A stretch of DNA of 64,000 nucleotides. Origin: Pseudomonas sp. AFG_SD02_1510_Pfu_092. Its GTDB lineage: Bacteria > Pseudomonadota > Gammaproteobacteria > Pseudomonadales > Pseudomonadaceae. The notes below the pieces were generated by a model. It had not been told where the DNA came from, did no database searches, and saw only the letters and a list, made by a program, of their open reading frames with translations. The position numbers and the translations under genes are program-made. This document shows, one piece after another, positions 56,865 through 64,000 of the stretch (its first letter is position 1; every line of letters starts with the position of its first letter). Where the stretch lies: assembly GCF_003331055.1 (NCBI RefSeq), contig NZ_PUQD01000001.1, forward strand, positions 124,001 to 188,000, written 5' to 3'.

Positions 56865-57584
56865 ATGCCCGTCAAGGACCCATCCAAGGTCGTACCGCAG
56901 GTCCCCGCGGAGAGCGCCGATGCCGCCCTGAAGCACATCGTCGACGGCTTCCTGCGTTTTCACCATGACGTTTTCCCCGAGCAGCAACAGCTGTTCAAGA
57001 AGCTCGCCACCGCGCAAACCCCGCGTGCCATGTTCATTACCTGCGCCGACTCGCGCATCGTCCCCGAGCTGATCACCCAGAGCTCGCCGGGCGACCTGTT
57101 CGTCACCCGTAACGTCGGTAACGTGGTACCGCCGTATGGCCAGATGAACGGCGGCGTTTCCAGCGCCATCGAGTACGCCGTGCTGGCGTTGAAAGTGCAT
57201 CACATCATCGTCTGCGGCCACTCCGACTGCGGCGCCATGCGTGCGGTGCTCAACCCGCAATCGCTGACCAAGATGCCGACCGTTTCCGCCTGGTTGCGCC
57301 ACGCCGAAGTGGCCCGCACGGTGGTCGAGAACAACTGCTCGTGCGGTAGCGAGCACGAAACGATGCAGGTGCTGACCAAGGAAAACGTCATCGCCCAGCT
57401 GCATCACTTGCGCACCCACCCTTCGGTGGCTTCGCGCCTGGCAGCCGGTGAGCTGTTCATTCATGGCTGGGTCTACGACATCGAGACCAGCAAGATCGAA
57501 GCCTACGACGCCGCCAGCGACAGCTTCCTGCCCCTGGCCGCTGGCGAACCCGTTCCCTGCGCCACTCCGAGAGGCCGCTACTAA
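56865..57584 (+). CDS. Beta-class carbonic anhydrase
   Basis: 239 residues. It interconverts CO2 and bicarbonate using zinc. Zinc and active-site residues are visible: Cys60, Asp62 and Arg64 in ITCADSRIV, and His119 and Cys122 in CGHSDCGAM. AGAGGATG precedes the ATG. It is followed after 191 bp by a SulP transporter, an association known for bicarbonate uptake. The 57585-57775 gap is GC-rich, with no clear terminator. Confidence 0.95.
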   Translation: MPVKDPSKVVPQVPAESADAALKHIVDGFLRFHHDVFPEQQQLFKKLATAQTPRAMFITCADSRIVPELITQSSPGDLFVTRNVGNVVPPYGQMNGGVSSAIEYAVLALKVHHIIVCGHSDCGAMRAVLNPQSLTKMPTVSAWLRHAEVARTVVENNCSCGSEHETMQVLTKENVIAQLHHLRTHPSVASRLAAGELFIHGWVYDIETSKIEAYDAASDSFLPLAAGEPVPCATPRGRY

Positions 57585-57775
57585 GCGACCCGTCCACCCG
57601 CTGAAACCTTGATAGCCGGCTGCACCCTGTAGGGGTGTGGCGCGGCCTTCGGCTGCCCTGAATTCCCTGACTGCCTGCCGGCGCGCCCGCTGGCGGCCCG
57701 CGCCTGCGCGCTCGTCGGGGTCAAACGTGCCCATGGCCAGAGGAATGGCTGTGTGACTAAGAAAGGAGAAACACG

Positions 57776-59308
57776 GTGAACATTACACAGTTGAAAGCGG
57801 CCCTGCCGCGCGAGTTGCTGGCGTCGGTAGTGGTCTTTCTGGTGGCCCTGCCGTTGTGCATGGGCATTGCGATCGCCTCGGGCATGCCGCCGGCCAAAGG
57901 CCTGATTACCGGCATTATCGGCGGCGTCGTCGTGGGTTTCCTCGCCGGTTCGCCGTTGCAGGTCAGCGGCCCGGCCGCCGGCCTGGCGGTACTGGTGTTC
58001 GAACTGGTGCGCCAGCATGGCATGGCCATGCTCGGGCCGATCCTGCTGTTGGCCGGCCTGCTGCAGTTGTTGGCCGGGCGCATGCGCCTGGGCTGCTGGT
58101 TCCGGGTTACCGCGCCGGCAGTGGTGTACGGCATGCTGGCGGGGATAGGTGTTTTGATCGTGTTGTCCCAGGTGCACGTGATGTTCGACACCGCGCCGCA
58201 GCCGTCCGGCCTGCAGAACCTGCTGGAATTCCCCGGCACGGTGATGGCGGCCCTGCCGCAGGAAAGCACGGGTTCGGGTTGGCAGGCGGGTGCGCTGGGC
58301 CTGGGCACCATTGCCATCATGTGGCTTTGGGAGCGCCTGCGCCCGCAGCGCTTGCGTTTCGTCCCGGGCGCCCTGCTGGGGGTGGCGACGATGACGGCTG
58401 TGAGCATGTGGCTGGCCTTGCCGGTAAACCGCGTGCAGGTGCCGGCGGACCTGTCCGAGGCGATCGACTGGATTCGCCCGGCTGACCTGATGCAACTGGC
58501 CGACCCTGCCCTGCTGGTCGCCGCGTTTGCCCTGGCTTTCATCGCCAGTGCCGAAACCTTGTTGTCAGCGGCAGCGGTTGACCGCATGCACAGCGGCCAG
58601 CGCTCGGATTTCGACCGCGAGCTGTCGGCCCAGGGCATCGGCAACATGCTGTGCGGGATACTGGGCGCGTTGCCGATGACCGGGGTGATCGTGCGTAGCT
58701 CGGCCAACGTCCAGGCCGGCGCGCAGACCCGGGCTTCGGCGATCTTCCATGGCTTGTGGCTGCTGGCGTTCGTGGTGGCGCTGAGCAGCGTGCTGCAGCA
58801 GATCCCGGTGGCCAGCCTGGCGGGTGTGCTGGTGTTCACCGGGATCAAGCTGGTGGACTTCAAGGCATTTCGCGGCCTGGGCCGCTATGGCCGGATGCCG
58901 ATGTTCACCTACGCCGCGACGGCCTTGGCGATCATCTTTACCGACCTGCTGACCGGCGTGCTGCTGGGCTTTGCCCTGACCTTGCTGAAGCTGGCGTTCA
59001 AGGCGGCGCGGTTGAAGATCAACCTGGTCAGCCTGGAGCAGGCTGGGCACATGGAACTGCGGCTGAGCGGCGCGGCCACCTTCCTCAAGGTGCCGGCGCT
59101 GACCCAGGTGCTCGGCACCGTGCCGGCGGGGACCACCCTGCATGTGCCGCTCGGCAACCTCAGCTATATCGACCACTCCTGCCTTGAGTTGCTTGAAGAC
59201 TGGAGCCGCAGCAATTCGGCCAATGGGTCGCGGTTGTTGATCGAGCAGCGGCGGTTGAAACGGCGGATCGAGGGGCGGTTGCGGACTACGGCGGGGGTCG
59301 GAGTCTGA
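57776..59308 (+). CDS. SulP-family transporter (probable bicarbonate) beside carbonic anhydrase
   Basis: 510 residues, with about 10-12 membrane segments starting near residue 10 (ELLASVVVFLVALPLCMGIAIASGMPPA, quoted in part). The signature SGPAAGLAVLV is near 62. A C-terminal region (about 400-500) contains a short STAS-like domain (LHVPLGNLSYIDHSCLELLEDW). The GTG start has AAAGGAGAA before it. The neighbouring carbonic anhydrase suggests bicarbonate rather than sulfate; this is inference. Confidence 0.85.
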   Translation: MNITQLKAALPRELLASVVVFLVALPLCMGIAIASGMPPAKGLITGIIGGVVVGFLAGSPLQVSGPAAGLAVLVFELVRQHGMAMLGPILLLAGLLQLLAGRMRLGCWFRVTAPAVVYGMLAGIGVLIVLSQVHVMFDTAPQPSGLQNLLEFPGTVMAALPQESTGSGWQAGALGLGTIAIMWLWERLRPQRLRFVPGALLGVATMTAVSMWLALPVNRVQVPADLSEAIDWIRPADLMQLADPALLVAAFALAFIASAETLLSAAAVDRMHSGQRSDFDRELSAQGIGNMLCGILGALPMTGVIVRSSANVQAGAQTRASAIFHGLWLLAFVVALSSVLQQIPVASLAGVLVFTGIKLVDFKAFRGLGRYGRMPMFTYAATALAIIFTDLLTGVLLGFALTLLKLAFKAARLKINLVSLEQAGHMELRLSGAATFLKVPALTQVLGTVPAGTTLHVPLGNLSYIDHSCLELLEDWSRSNSANGSRLLIEQRRLKRRIEGRLRTTAGVGV

Positions 59309-59334
59309 AGCTGAAAGCCTGTATCGCCTGAACT

Positions 59335-59429
59335 GGCCTCTTCGCGGGTAAACCCGCTCCCACAGGTACTGCGCAGGCTTTGAACCCTGTGCAGTACCTG
59401 TGGGAGCGGGTTTACCCGCGAAGAGGCCG
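59335..59429. repeat. REP pair, family 1 (inverted, extended palindrome)
   Basis: GGCCTCTTCGCGGGTAAACCCGCTCCCACAGGTACTGC and its near-exact inverted copy, with only about 20 nt between them, form one of the longest palindromes in the window. It lies between convergent SulP and PA0104-like genes. Confidence 0.92.
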
Positions 59430-59443
59430 GAACAACAAATGGG

Positions 59444-60085
59444 TCAGGCCGGCTGCCCCAGCTCGACCCCCAGCTGCCGCGACAGGCACGGCCAGCGCTT
59501 CCAGGCCGCGCCGGTTTCCGGGCTGCTCAGCTTTTCGCGGTAGGCTTCCACCGATTCCACCGCAAAGCTCTCATCATTGAGCATCTCGTCCACCGAGTGA
59601 TGCACCACTTCGTCCAGCTGGTTGGCAAAGCTCTCGCCAATCAACTGGTGGGCAATCAGGTTGGCAACGGTGGTGTCGACCGGGATCAGCGGCTGCTGGA
59701 AGTGGCGGATGTACAGGTCGTTCACCTCTTCCACCAGGCGGTGCGCCAGGTAGGCTTCATCCAGCAGACAGTCCAGGCCGACATGCCCTTGCATCACGCT
59801 GGGCGGCTGCAGGAAGTAGGCCTCGGCGATTTTCAGTACCGGTTTGATCTGGGATTCGATCCCGGCCTCGCGGGCGGCTTCGTGAGCGGCCTCGAGCAAT
59901 TCCGGAACCTGGTCGATGTAGGCGCTGACGAAACGCACCAAAGTACCCTGGGCGTCCTGCTCAGGCAGTTGGATCGAGGGGTGCAGATGGGGCAGTTGCA
60001 GCTCGAGACGCGCTTTCAATTGGCCGGTCTGGCCTTCGTGTTGATGGGCTTGGCTTACCTGCTCGCGTACAGCAGCGATGTTCAT
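59444..60085 (-). CDS. Conserved hypothetical protein between carbonic anhydrase/SulP and cox genes
   Basis: 213 residues, soluble and mostly helical, starting MNIAAVREQVSQAHQHEGQ. I do not recognise a domain. The sequence is rich in His, Glu and Leu, with YFLQPPSVMQGHVGLDCLLDEAYLAHRLVEEVND in the middle (quoted in part). A homologue sits at the same place before coxB in P. aeruginosa (PA0104, from memory). GGAG is 6 nt before the ATG at 60085. It is divergent from coxB. Confidence 0.75.
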   Translation of the reverse strand: MNIAAVREQVSQAHQHEGQTGQLKARLELQLPHLHPSIQLPEQDAQGTLVRFVSAYIDQVPELLEAAHEAAREAGIESQIKPVLKIAEAYFLQPPSVMQGHVGLDCLLDEAYLAHRLVEEVNDLYIRHFQQPLIPVDTTVANLIAHQLIGESFANQLDEVVHHSVDEMLNDESFAVESVEAYREKLSSPETGAAWKRWPCLSRQLGVELGQPA

Positions 60086-60286
60086 GACAACTCCAGGGAC
60101 ATTACGTTTCAAACGGAAGACACTAAATTAGCTCGGTATACAGAATACCTAAGACGTATTTGTTATAAGTCGCGCAAACGTGTGCAGGCTCGGGCATATC
60201 GAAATGACATTATTATGCCATTCCCTGTCAAACACGCGGGTTTCAACGCTTTCAGCCAATTCATTCAGTTCATTTCACGGCCTTCG

Positions 60287-60314
60287 TTGCGTGCCGTTGG
60301 TCGCTGGCTATACT
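60287..60314 (+). promoter_or_regulatory. Predicted promoter of the coxB-coxA-ctaG-coxC operon
   Basis: TTGCGT (60287-60292), 16 nt, TATACT (60309-60314). Transcription would start near 60321, giving a leader of about 135 nt to the coxB ATG. The leader contains CTGC-TTTTA-GCAG (about 60348-60360) and neighbouring GC pairs, so it may be structured. The region 60086-60286 holds the divergent promoter area and no gene. Confidence 0.55.
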
Positions 60315-60454
60315 CCCGGTGAACGTGATTCGCTGATGAGGCCCGACTGCTTTTAGCAGGGGCTCGGTCGTCGAAGCCAGGCAGTCTTGACCGCCGTTCC
60401 CTCTTGCCGCAGGCCACGCCTCCGGGACTACAAGAACGAGAAGGGGAACCCGCA

Positions 60455-61582
60455 ATGATGCGACATCCACATGTCTGGATGGGCCTCCTGTTGTGGTCGG
60501 TTTTTGGTCAGGCCAACGCCGCCTGGACCGTGAACATGCACCCGGGGGCGACGGAAGTCTCCAACGCCGTCTTCGACCTGCACATGACCATCTTCTGGAT
60601 CTGCGTGATCATCGGCGTCGTCGTGTTTGCTGCGATGTTCTGGTCGATGGTGATCCACCGCCGCTCCACCGGCCAACAGGCTGCGCATTTCCACGAACAT
60701 ACCTGGGTGGAAATCCTCTGGACGGTGGTGCCCTTCCTGATTCTGGTGGCGATGGCCATCCCGGCCACCAAGACCCTGATCGACATCTACGATGCCAGCG
60801 AGTCGGACATCGACATCCAGGTGACCGGTTACCAGTGGAAATGGCATTACAAATACCTGGGCCAGGATGTGGAGTTCTTCAGCAACCTGGCCACCCCCGC
60901 CGACCAGATCCACAACAAGGCACCCAAGGACGAGCACTACCTGCTCGAAGTCGATCAGCCGCTGGTGCTGCCGGTTGGCGCCAAGGTGCGCTTCCTGGTC
61001 ACCGCCGCCGACGTCATCCACTCCTGGTGGGTGCCGGCGTTCGCGGTCAAGCGTGACGCCATCCCCGGCTTCGTCAACGAAGCCTGGACCCGTATCGACA
61101 AGCCCGGCATCTACCGCGGCCAGTGCACCGAATTGTGCGGCAAGGACCACGGCTTCATGCCGGTGGTGGTCGAGGTCAAGTCGAAGGCCGATTACGACAC
61201 CTGGCTCGGCGAACGCAAGGCGGAAGCGGCCAAGCTCAAGGAGCTGACCAGCAAGGAATGGACCCTGGAAGAGCTGGTGGCGCGTGGCGACAAGGTCTAC
61301 CACACCACCTGCGTCGCCTGTCACCAGGCCGAGGGCCAAGGGCTGCCACCGATGTTCCCGGCGCTCAAGGGCTCGAAGATTGCCACCGGGCCCAAGGAAG
61401 CCCACCTGGGCATCGTCTTCCACGGCAAGCCCGGCACAGCCATGGCCGCGTTCGGCAAGCAACTTTCGGAAGTGGATATCGCCGCCGTGGTGACCTACGA
61501 GCGCAACGCCTGGGGCAACAACAAGGGTGACATGGTCACGCCGAAGGACGTGCTGGCGCTGAAGCAGGCAGAAGCGCAATGA
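60455..61582 (+). CDS. coxB: Cytochrome c oxidase subunit II with fused cytochrome c domain
   Basis: 375 residues. A signal peptide (ending NANA) and two membrane segments (about 45-70 and 90-110) precede the CuA domain with HSWWVPAFAVKRDAIPG and CTELCGKDHGFM (CuA Cys/His/Met ligands). A C-terminal haem c domain with CVACH follows (about residue 288). This is the caa3/aa3 layout of Pseudomonas. AAGGGGAA precedes the ATG pair at 60455/60458. It accepts electrons from cytochrome c. Confidence 0.96.
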   Translation: MMRHPHVWMGLLLWSVFGQANAAWTVNMHPGATEVSNAVFDLHMTIFWICVIIGVVVFAAMFWSMVIHRRSTGQQAAHFHEHTWVEILWTVVPFLILVAMAIPATKTLIDIYDASESDIDIQVTGYQWKWHYKYLGQDVEFFSNLATPADQIHNKAPKDEHYLLEVDQPLVLPVGAKVRFLVTAADVIHSWWVPAFAVKRDAIPGFVNEAWTRIDKPGIYRGQCTELCGKDHGFMPVVVEVKSKADYDTWLGERKAEAAKLKELTSKEWTLEELVARGDKVYHTTCVACHQAEGQGLPPMFPALKGSKIATGPKEAHLGIVFHGKPGTAMAAFGKQLSEVDIAAVVTYERNAWGNNKGDMVTPKDVLALKQAEAQ

Positions 61583-61625
61583 ACCGGGTTACTCGCGGCA
61601 ATCAGCAGATTGCAGGAGACAGGAC

Positions 61626-63215
61626 ATGAGTGCAGTGATCGACGACCACGCCCACGGCCATGAGCATGCACACGGGCCGGCCAAGGGCTTGATGCGCTGG
61701 GTGCTGACCACCAACCACAAGGACATCGGCACGATGTACCTGTGGTTCAGCTTCATCATGTTCCTGCTCGGCGGCTCGTTCGCCATGGTCATCCGTGCCG
61801 AGCTGTTCCAGCCCGGGCTGCAGATCGTCGAGCCGGCGTTCTTCAACCAGATGACCACCATGCACGGCCTGATCATGGTGTTCGGCGCGGTGATGCCGGC
61901 CTTCGTCGGCCTGGCCAACTGGATGATCCCGCTGATGATCGGCGCCCCCGACATGGCCCTGCCGCGGATGAACAACTTCAGCTTCTGGCTGCTACCGGCG
62001 GCCTTCCTGCTGCTGGTCTCGACCTTGTTCAGCCCGGGTGGCGGGCCGAATTTCGGCTGGACCTTCTACGCCCCGCTGTCCACCACCTACGCCCCGGCCA
62101 GCGTCACCTTCTTCATCTTCGCCATCCACCTGATGGGTGTCAGCTCGATCATGGGTGCGATCAACGTGATCGCCACCATCCTCAACCTGCGTGCCCCGGG
62201 CATGACCCTGATGAAAATGCCCCTGTTCGTCTGGACCTGGCTGATCACCGCGTTTCTGCTGATCGCGGTAATGCCGGTGCTGGCCGGCGTGGTGACCATG
62301 ATGCTGATGGACATCCATTTCGGCACCAGCTTCTTCAGTGCCGCCGGTGGCGGTGACCCGGTGCTGTTCCAGCACGTGTTCTGGTTCTTCGGCCACCCCG
62401 AGGTGTACATCATGATCCTGCCGGCTTTCGGTGCGGTCAGTTCGATCATCCCGGCGTTCTCGCGCAAGCCGCTGTTCGGCTACACCTCCATGGTCTACGC
62501 CACCGGTGCCATCGCCTTCCTGTCCTTCATCGTCTGGGCCCACCACATGTTCGTGGTCGGCATCCCGGTGGTCGGCGAGCTGTTCTTCATGTACGCCACC
62601 ATGCTGATCGCCGTGCCCACCGGGGTGAAGGTGTTCAACTGGGTCAGCACCATGTGGGAAGGCTCGCTCACCTTCGAGACACCGATGCTGTTCGCCATCG
62701 CCTTCGTCATCCTGTTCACCATCGGCGGCTTCAGCGGGTTGATGCTGGCCATTGCGCCGGCCGACTTCCAGTACCACGACACCTATTTCGTGGTCGCGCA
62801 CTTCCACTATGTGCTGGTGCCGGGGGCCATCTTCGGCATCTTCGCTTCGGCCTACTACTGGTTACCGAAATGGACCGGCCACATGTACGACGAAACCCTC
62901 GGCAAGCTGCACTTCTGGCTGTCGTTCGTCGGCATGAACATGGCCTTCTTCCCCATGCACTTCGTGGGGCTGGCTGGCATGCCGCGGCGGATTCCCGACT
63001 ACAACCTGCAATTCGCCGACTTCAACATGGTCTCGTCGATCGGCGCGTTCATGTTCGGTGCCACGCAGATCTTCTTCCTGTTCATCGTCATCAAGTGTAT
63101 CCGCGGCGGCGCGCCGGCACCGGCCAAGCCCTGGGATGGCGCCGAGGGCCTGGAATGGTCGATCCCTTCGCCGGCGCCCTACCACACCTTCCAGACCCCA
63201 CCGGAAGTGAAATAG
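61626..63215 (+). CDS. coxA: Cytochrome c oxidase subunit I
   Basis: 529 residues, the haem-copper core subunit with twelve membrane segments. It reduces O2 at the haem a3-CuB centre and pumps protons. Motifs are the N-terminal TTNHKDIGTMYLWF, the CuB/haem ligand region WFFGHPEVYIMILP (His-Pro-Glu-Val-Tyr) with HHMF following, and VVAHFHYVLVPGA for haems a and a3. It lies 43 nt after coxB. Confidence 0.98.
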   Translation: MSAVIDDHAHGHEHAHGPAKGLMRWVLTTNHKDIGTMYLWFSFIMFLLGGSFAMVIRAELFQPGLQIVEPAFFNQMTTMHGLIMVFGAVMPAFVGLANWMIPLMIGAPDMALPRMNNFSFWLLPAAFLLLVSTLFSPGGGPNFGWTFYAPLSTTYAPASVTFFIFAIHLMGVSSIMGAINVIATILNLRAPGMTLMKMPLFVWTWLITAFLLIAVMPVLAGVVTMMLMDIHFGTSFFSAAGGGDPVLFQHVFWFFGHPEVYIMILPAFGAVSSIIPAFSRKPLFGYTSMVYATGAIAFLSFIVWAHHMFVVGIPVVGELFFMYATMLIAVPTGVKVFNWVSTMWEGSLTFETPMLFAIAFVILFTIGGFSGLMLAIAPADFQYHDTYFVVAHFHYVLVPGAIFGIFASAYYWLPKWTGHMYDETLGKLHFWLSFVGMNMAFFPMHFVGLAGMPRRIPDYNLQFADFNMVSSIGAFMFGATQIFFLFIVIKCIRGGAPAPAKPWDGAEGLEWSIPSPAPYHTFQTPPEVK

Positions 63216-63225
63216 GGACCCTGCC

Positions 63226-63792
63226 ATGAACGGCCTGTCGCTGAAACGCCTGGTGCTGCGCCTGCTGATGCTGACGGTGGTGATGTTCGCCTTCGGCTTC
63301 GCCCTGGTGCCGATCTACGACGTGATGTGCAAGGCCTTCGGTATCAATGGCAAGACTGGCGGGCAGTACGCAGGCAGCCAGGTCAGCGACCCGACGCGGT
63401 CGGTGCGGGTGCAGTTCATGTCGACCAACGCCAGCGACATGGTCTGGGACTTCTACTCCACCGCCGACCAGCTGGAGGTCAACCCGGGGGCAGTCAACCA
63501 GATGATCTTCATTGCCCACAACCCGACCGACCGGCCGATGAGCGCGCAAGCCATCCCCAGCATTACCCCGGCCGAGGCGGCGGCGTATTTCCACAAGACC
63601 GAGTGCTTCTGCTTTACCCAGCAGGTGCTGCAGCCCGGCGAACGCATCGAGATGCCGGTGCGCTTCATCGTCGACCGCGACCTGCCGGCCAGCGTGAAGC
63701 ACCTGACACTGGCTTACACCTTGTTCGACATCACCGCTCGCCACCCGCCGGTCGCACATGTCGCGGCCCAGGGCGTCCAGGGCGCCCGTTGA
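63226..63792 (+). CDS. ctaG: Cytochrome c oxidase assembly protein CtaG/Cox11
   Basis: 188 residues. It is a membrane-anchored copper chaperone that inserts CuB. One N-terminal membrane segment (LVLRLLMLTVVMFAFGFALVPIYDVMC) is followed by a beta-sandwich domain with the copper-binding CFCFTQQ (about 127-133). It lies 10 nt after coxA and 16 nt before coxC. Confidence 0.95.
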   Translation: MNGLSLKRLVLRLLMLTVVMFAFGFALVPIYDVMCKAFGINGKTGGQYAGSQVSDPTRSVRVQFMSTNASDMVWDFYSTADQLEVNPGAVNQMIFIAHNPTDRPMSAQAIPSITPAEAAAYFHKTECFCFTQQVLQPGERIEMPVRFIVDRDLPASVKHLTLAYTLFDITARHPPVAHVAAQGVQGAR

Positions 63793-63808
63793 GGGAAGGA
63801 GAACAGCA

Positions 63809-64000
63809 ATGGCAAGTCATGAGCACTACTACGTCCCGGCGCAGAGCAAGTGGCCGATCATCGCCACCATCGGCATGTTCATCACGGTGTTCGGCCTGGG
63901 CACGTGGTTCAACGACCTGAAGGCCGGCCACCCGGAGTCGCACGGGCCGCTGATTTTCTTCGTTGGTGCGTTGTTCCTGGCCTACATGCTGTTCGGCTGG
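63809..64000 (+). CDS. coxC: Cytochrome c oxidase subunit III (5' part)
   Basis: 64 codons to the window end, starting MASHEHYYVPAQSKWPIIAT, followed by the first membrane segment (IGMFITVFGLGTWFN) and the start of the second (IFFVGALFLAYMLFGW). GGGAAGGAG precedes the ATG at 63809. It is the third structural subunit of the oxidase. The rest lies beyond the right edge. Confidence 0.95.
   Translation, partial: MASHEHYYVPAQSKWPIIATIGMFITVFGLGTWFNDLKAGHPESHGPLIFFVGALFLAYMLFGW

Overview
The window is chromosomal DNA from a Pseudomonas of the P. putida group. This follows from the order yidC-yidD-rnpA-rpmH / oriC / dnaA-dnaN-recF-gyrB, GC-rich codon use, the many imperfect palindromic REP elements typical of P. 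putida, and a gene order that, as I remember it, follows the KT2440 chromosome from the sulfide locus to the cox operon. Coding density is high. I see no rRNA, tRNA, CRISPR array, insertion sequence or prophage.

Layout. 1-2208: yidC (cut by the left edge), yidD, rnpA and rpmH on the minus strand. 2209-2803: origin of replication with an AT-rich unwinding region, a cluster of DnaA boxes and divergent rpmH and dnaA promoters. 2804-9030: dnaA-dnaN-recF-gyrB, with two parS sites inside recF. 9134-13656: a sulfide/persulfide oxidation module, with a FisR-like sigma54 activator divergent from persulfide dioxygenase, sulfide:quinone reductase and a TauE-type exporter. 13645-18134: a LysR regulator divergent from a GMC oxidoreductase and an MHS-type transporter of unknown substrate. 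18325-24248: acyltransferase, gmhB, glyS-glyQ, tag and an LpxL-type acyltransferase. 24347-30780: TPR protein, trkA, rsmB, fmt and def, then divergent dprA and tsaC. 31032-31724: a small accessory cassette with a C4-like antisense RNA leader, a DUF3077 gene and a headless YefM-like small ORF. 31883-34756: quinone oxidoreductase, hemF (ANR-type box) and aroE. 34891-40054: a choline-sulfate locus (SulP transporter, choline/betaine binding protein, betC sulfatase, LysR). 40183-44336: two small enzymes, then trpBA with divergent trpI. 44333-55394: stress and envelope genes with several paralogous pairs (two DUF1161 proteins, two lipoproteins, two M3 oligopeptidases). 55471-56529: a radical SAM protein behind a near-perfect LexA box. 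56865-59308: beta carbonic anhydrase plus a SulP transporter. 59444-64000: a conserved hypothetical and the aa3-type cytochrome c oxidase operon coxB-coxA-ctaG-coxC, cut by the right edge.

How the genes work together. The left part is the replication and segregation core (DnaA, clamp, RecF, GyrB, oriC, parS). The sulfide module would turn H2S into persulfide (SQR) and then sulfite (PDO), with export by TauE, under a cysteine-bearing sulfane-sulfur sensor. betC releases choline and sulfate, and the binding protein and SulP would handle choline and anions. Carbonic anhydrase and its SulP partner probably manage bicarbonate next to the terminal oxidase.

Most notable: (1) the C4-like RNA / DUF3077 / YefM-tail cassette at 31.0-31.7 kb; (2) at least 20 perfect DnaA boxes, 16 of them outside the origin between 4 and 42 kb; (3) candidate control sites for FisR, LexA and ANR; (4) REP-derived hairpins placed a few bases after stop codons. 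Starts were chosen from ribosome binding sites and family lengths. No database search was possible.
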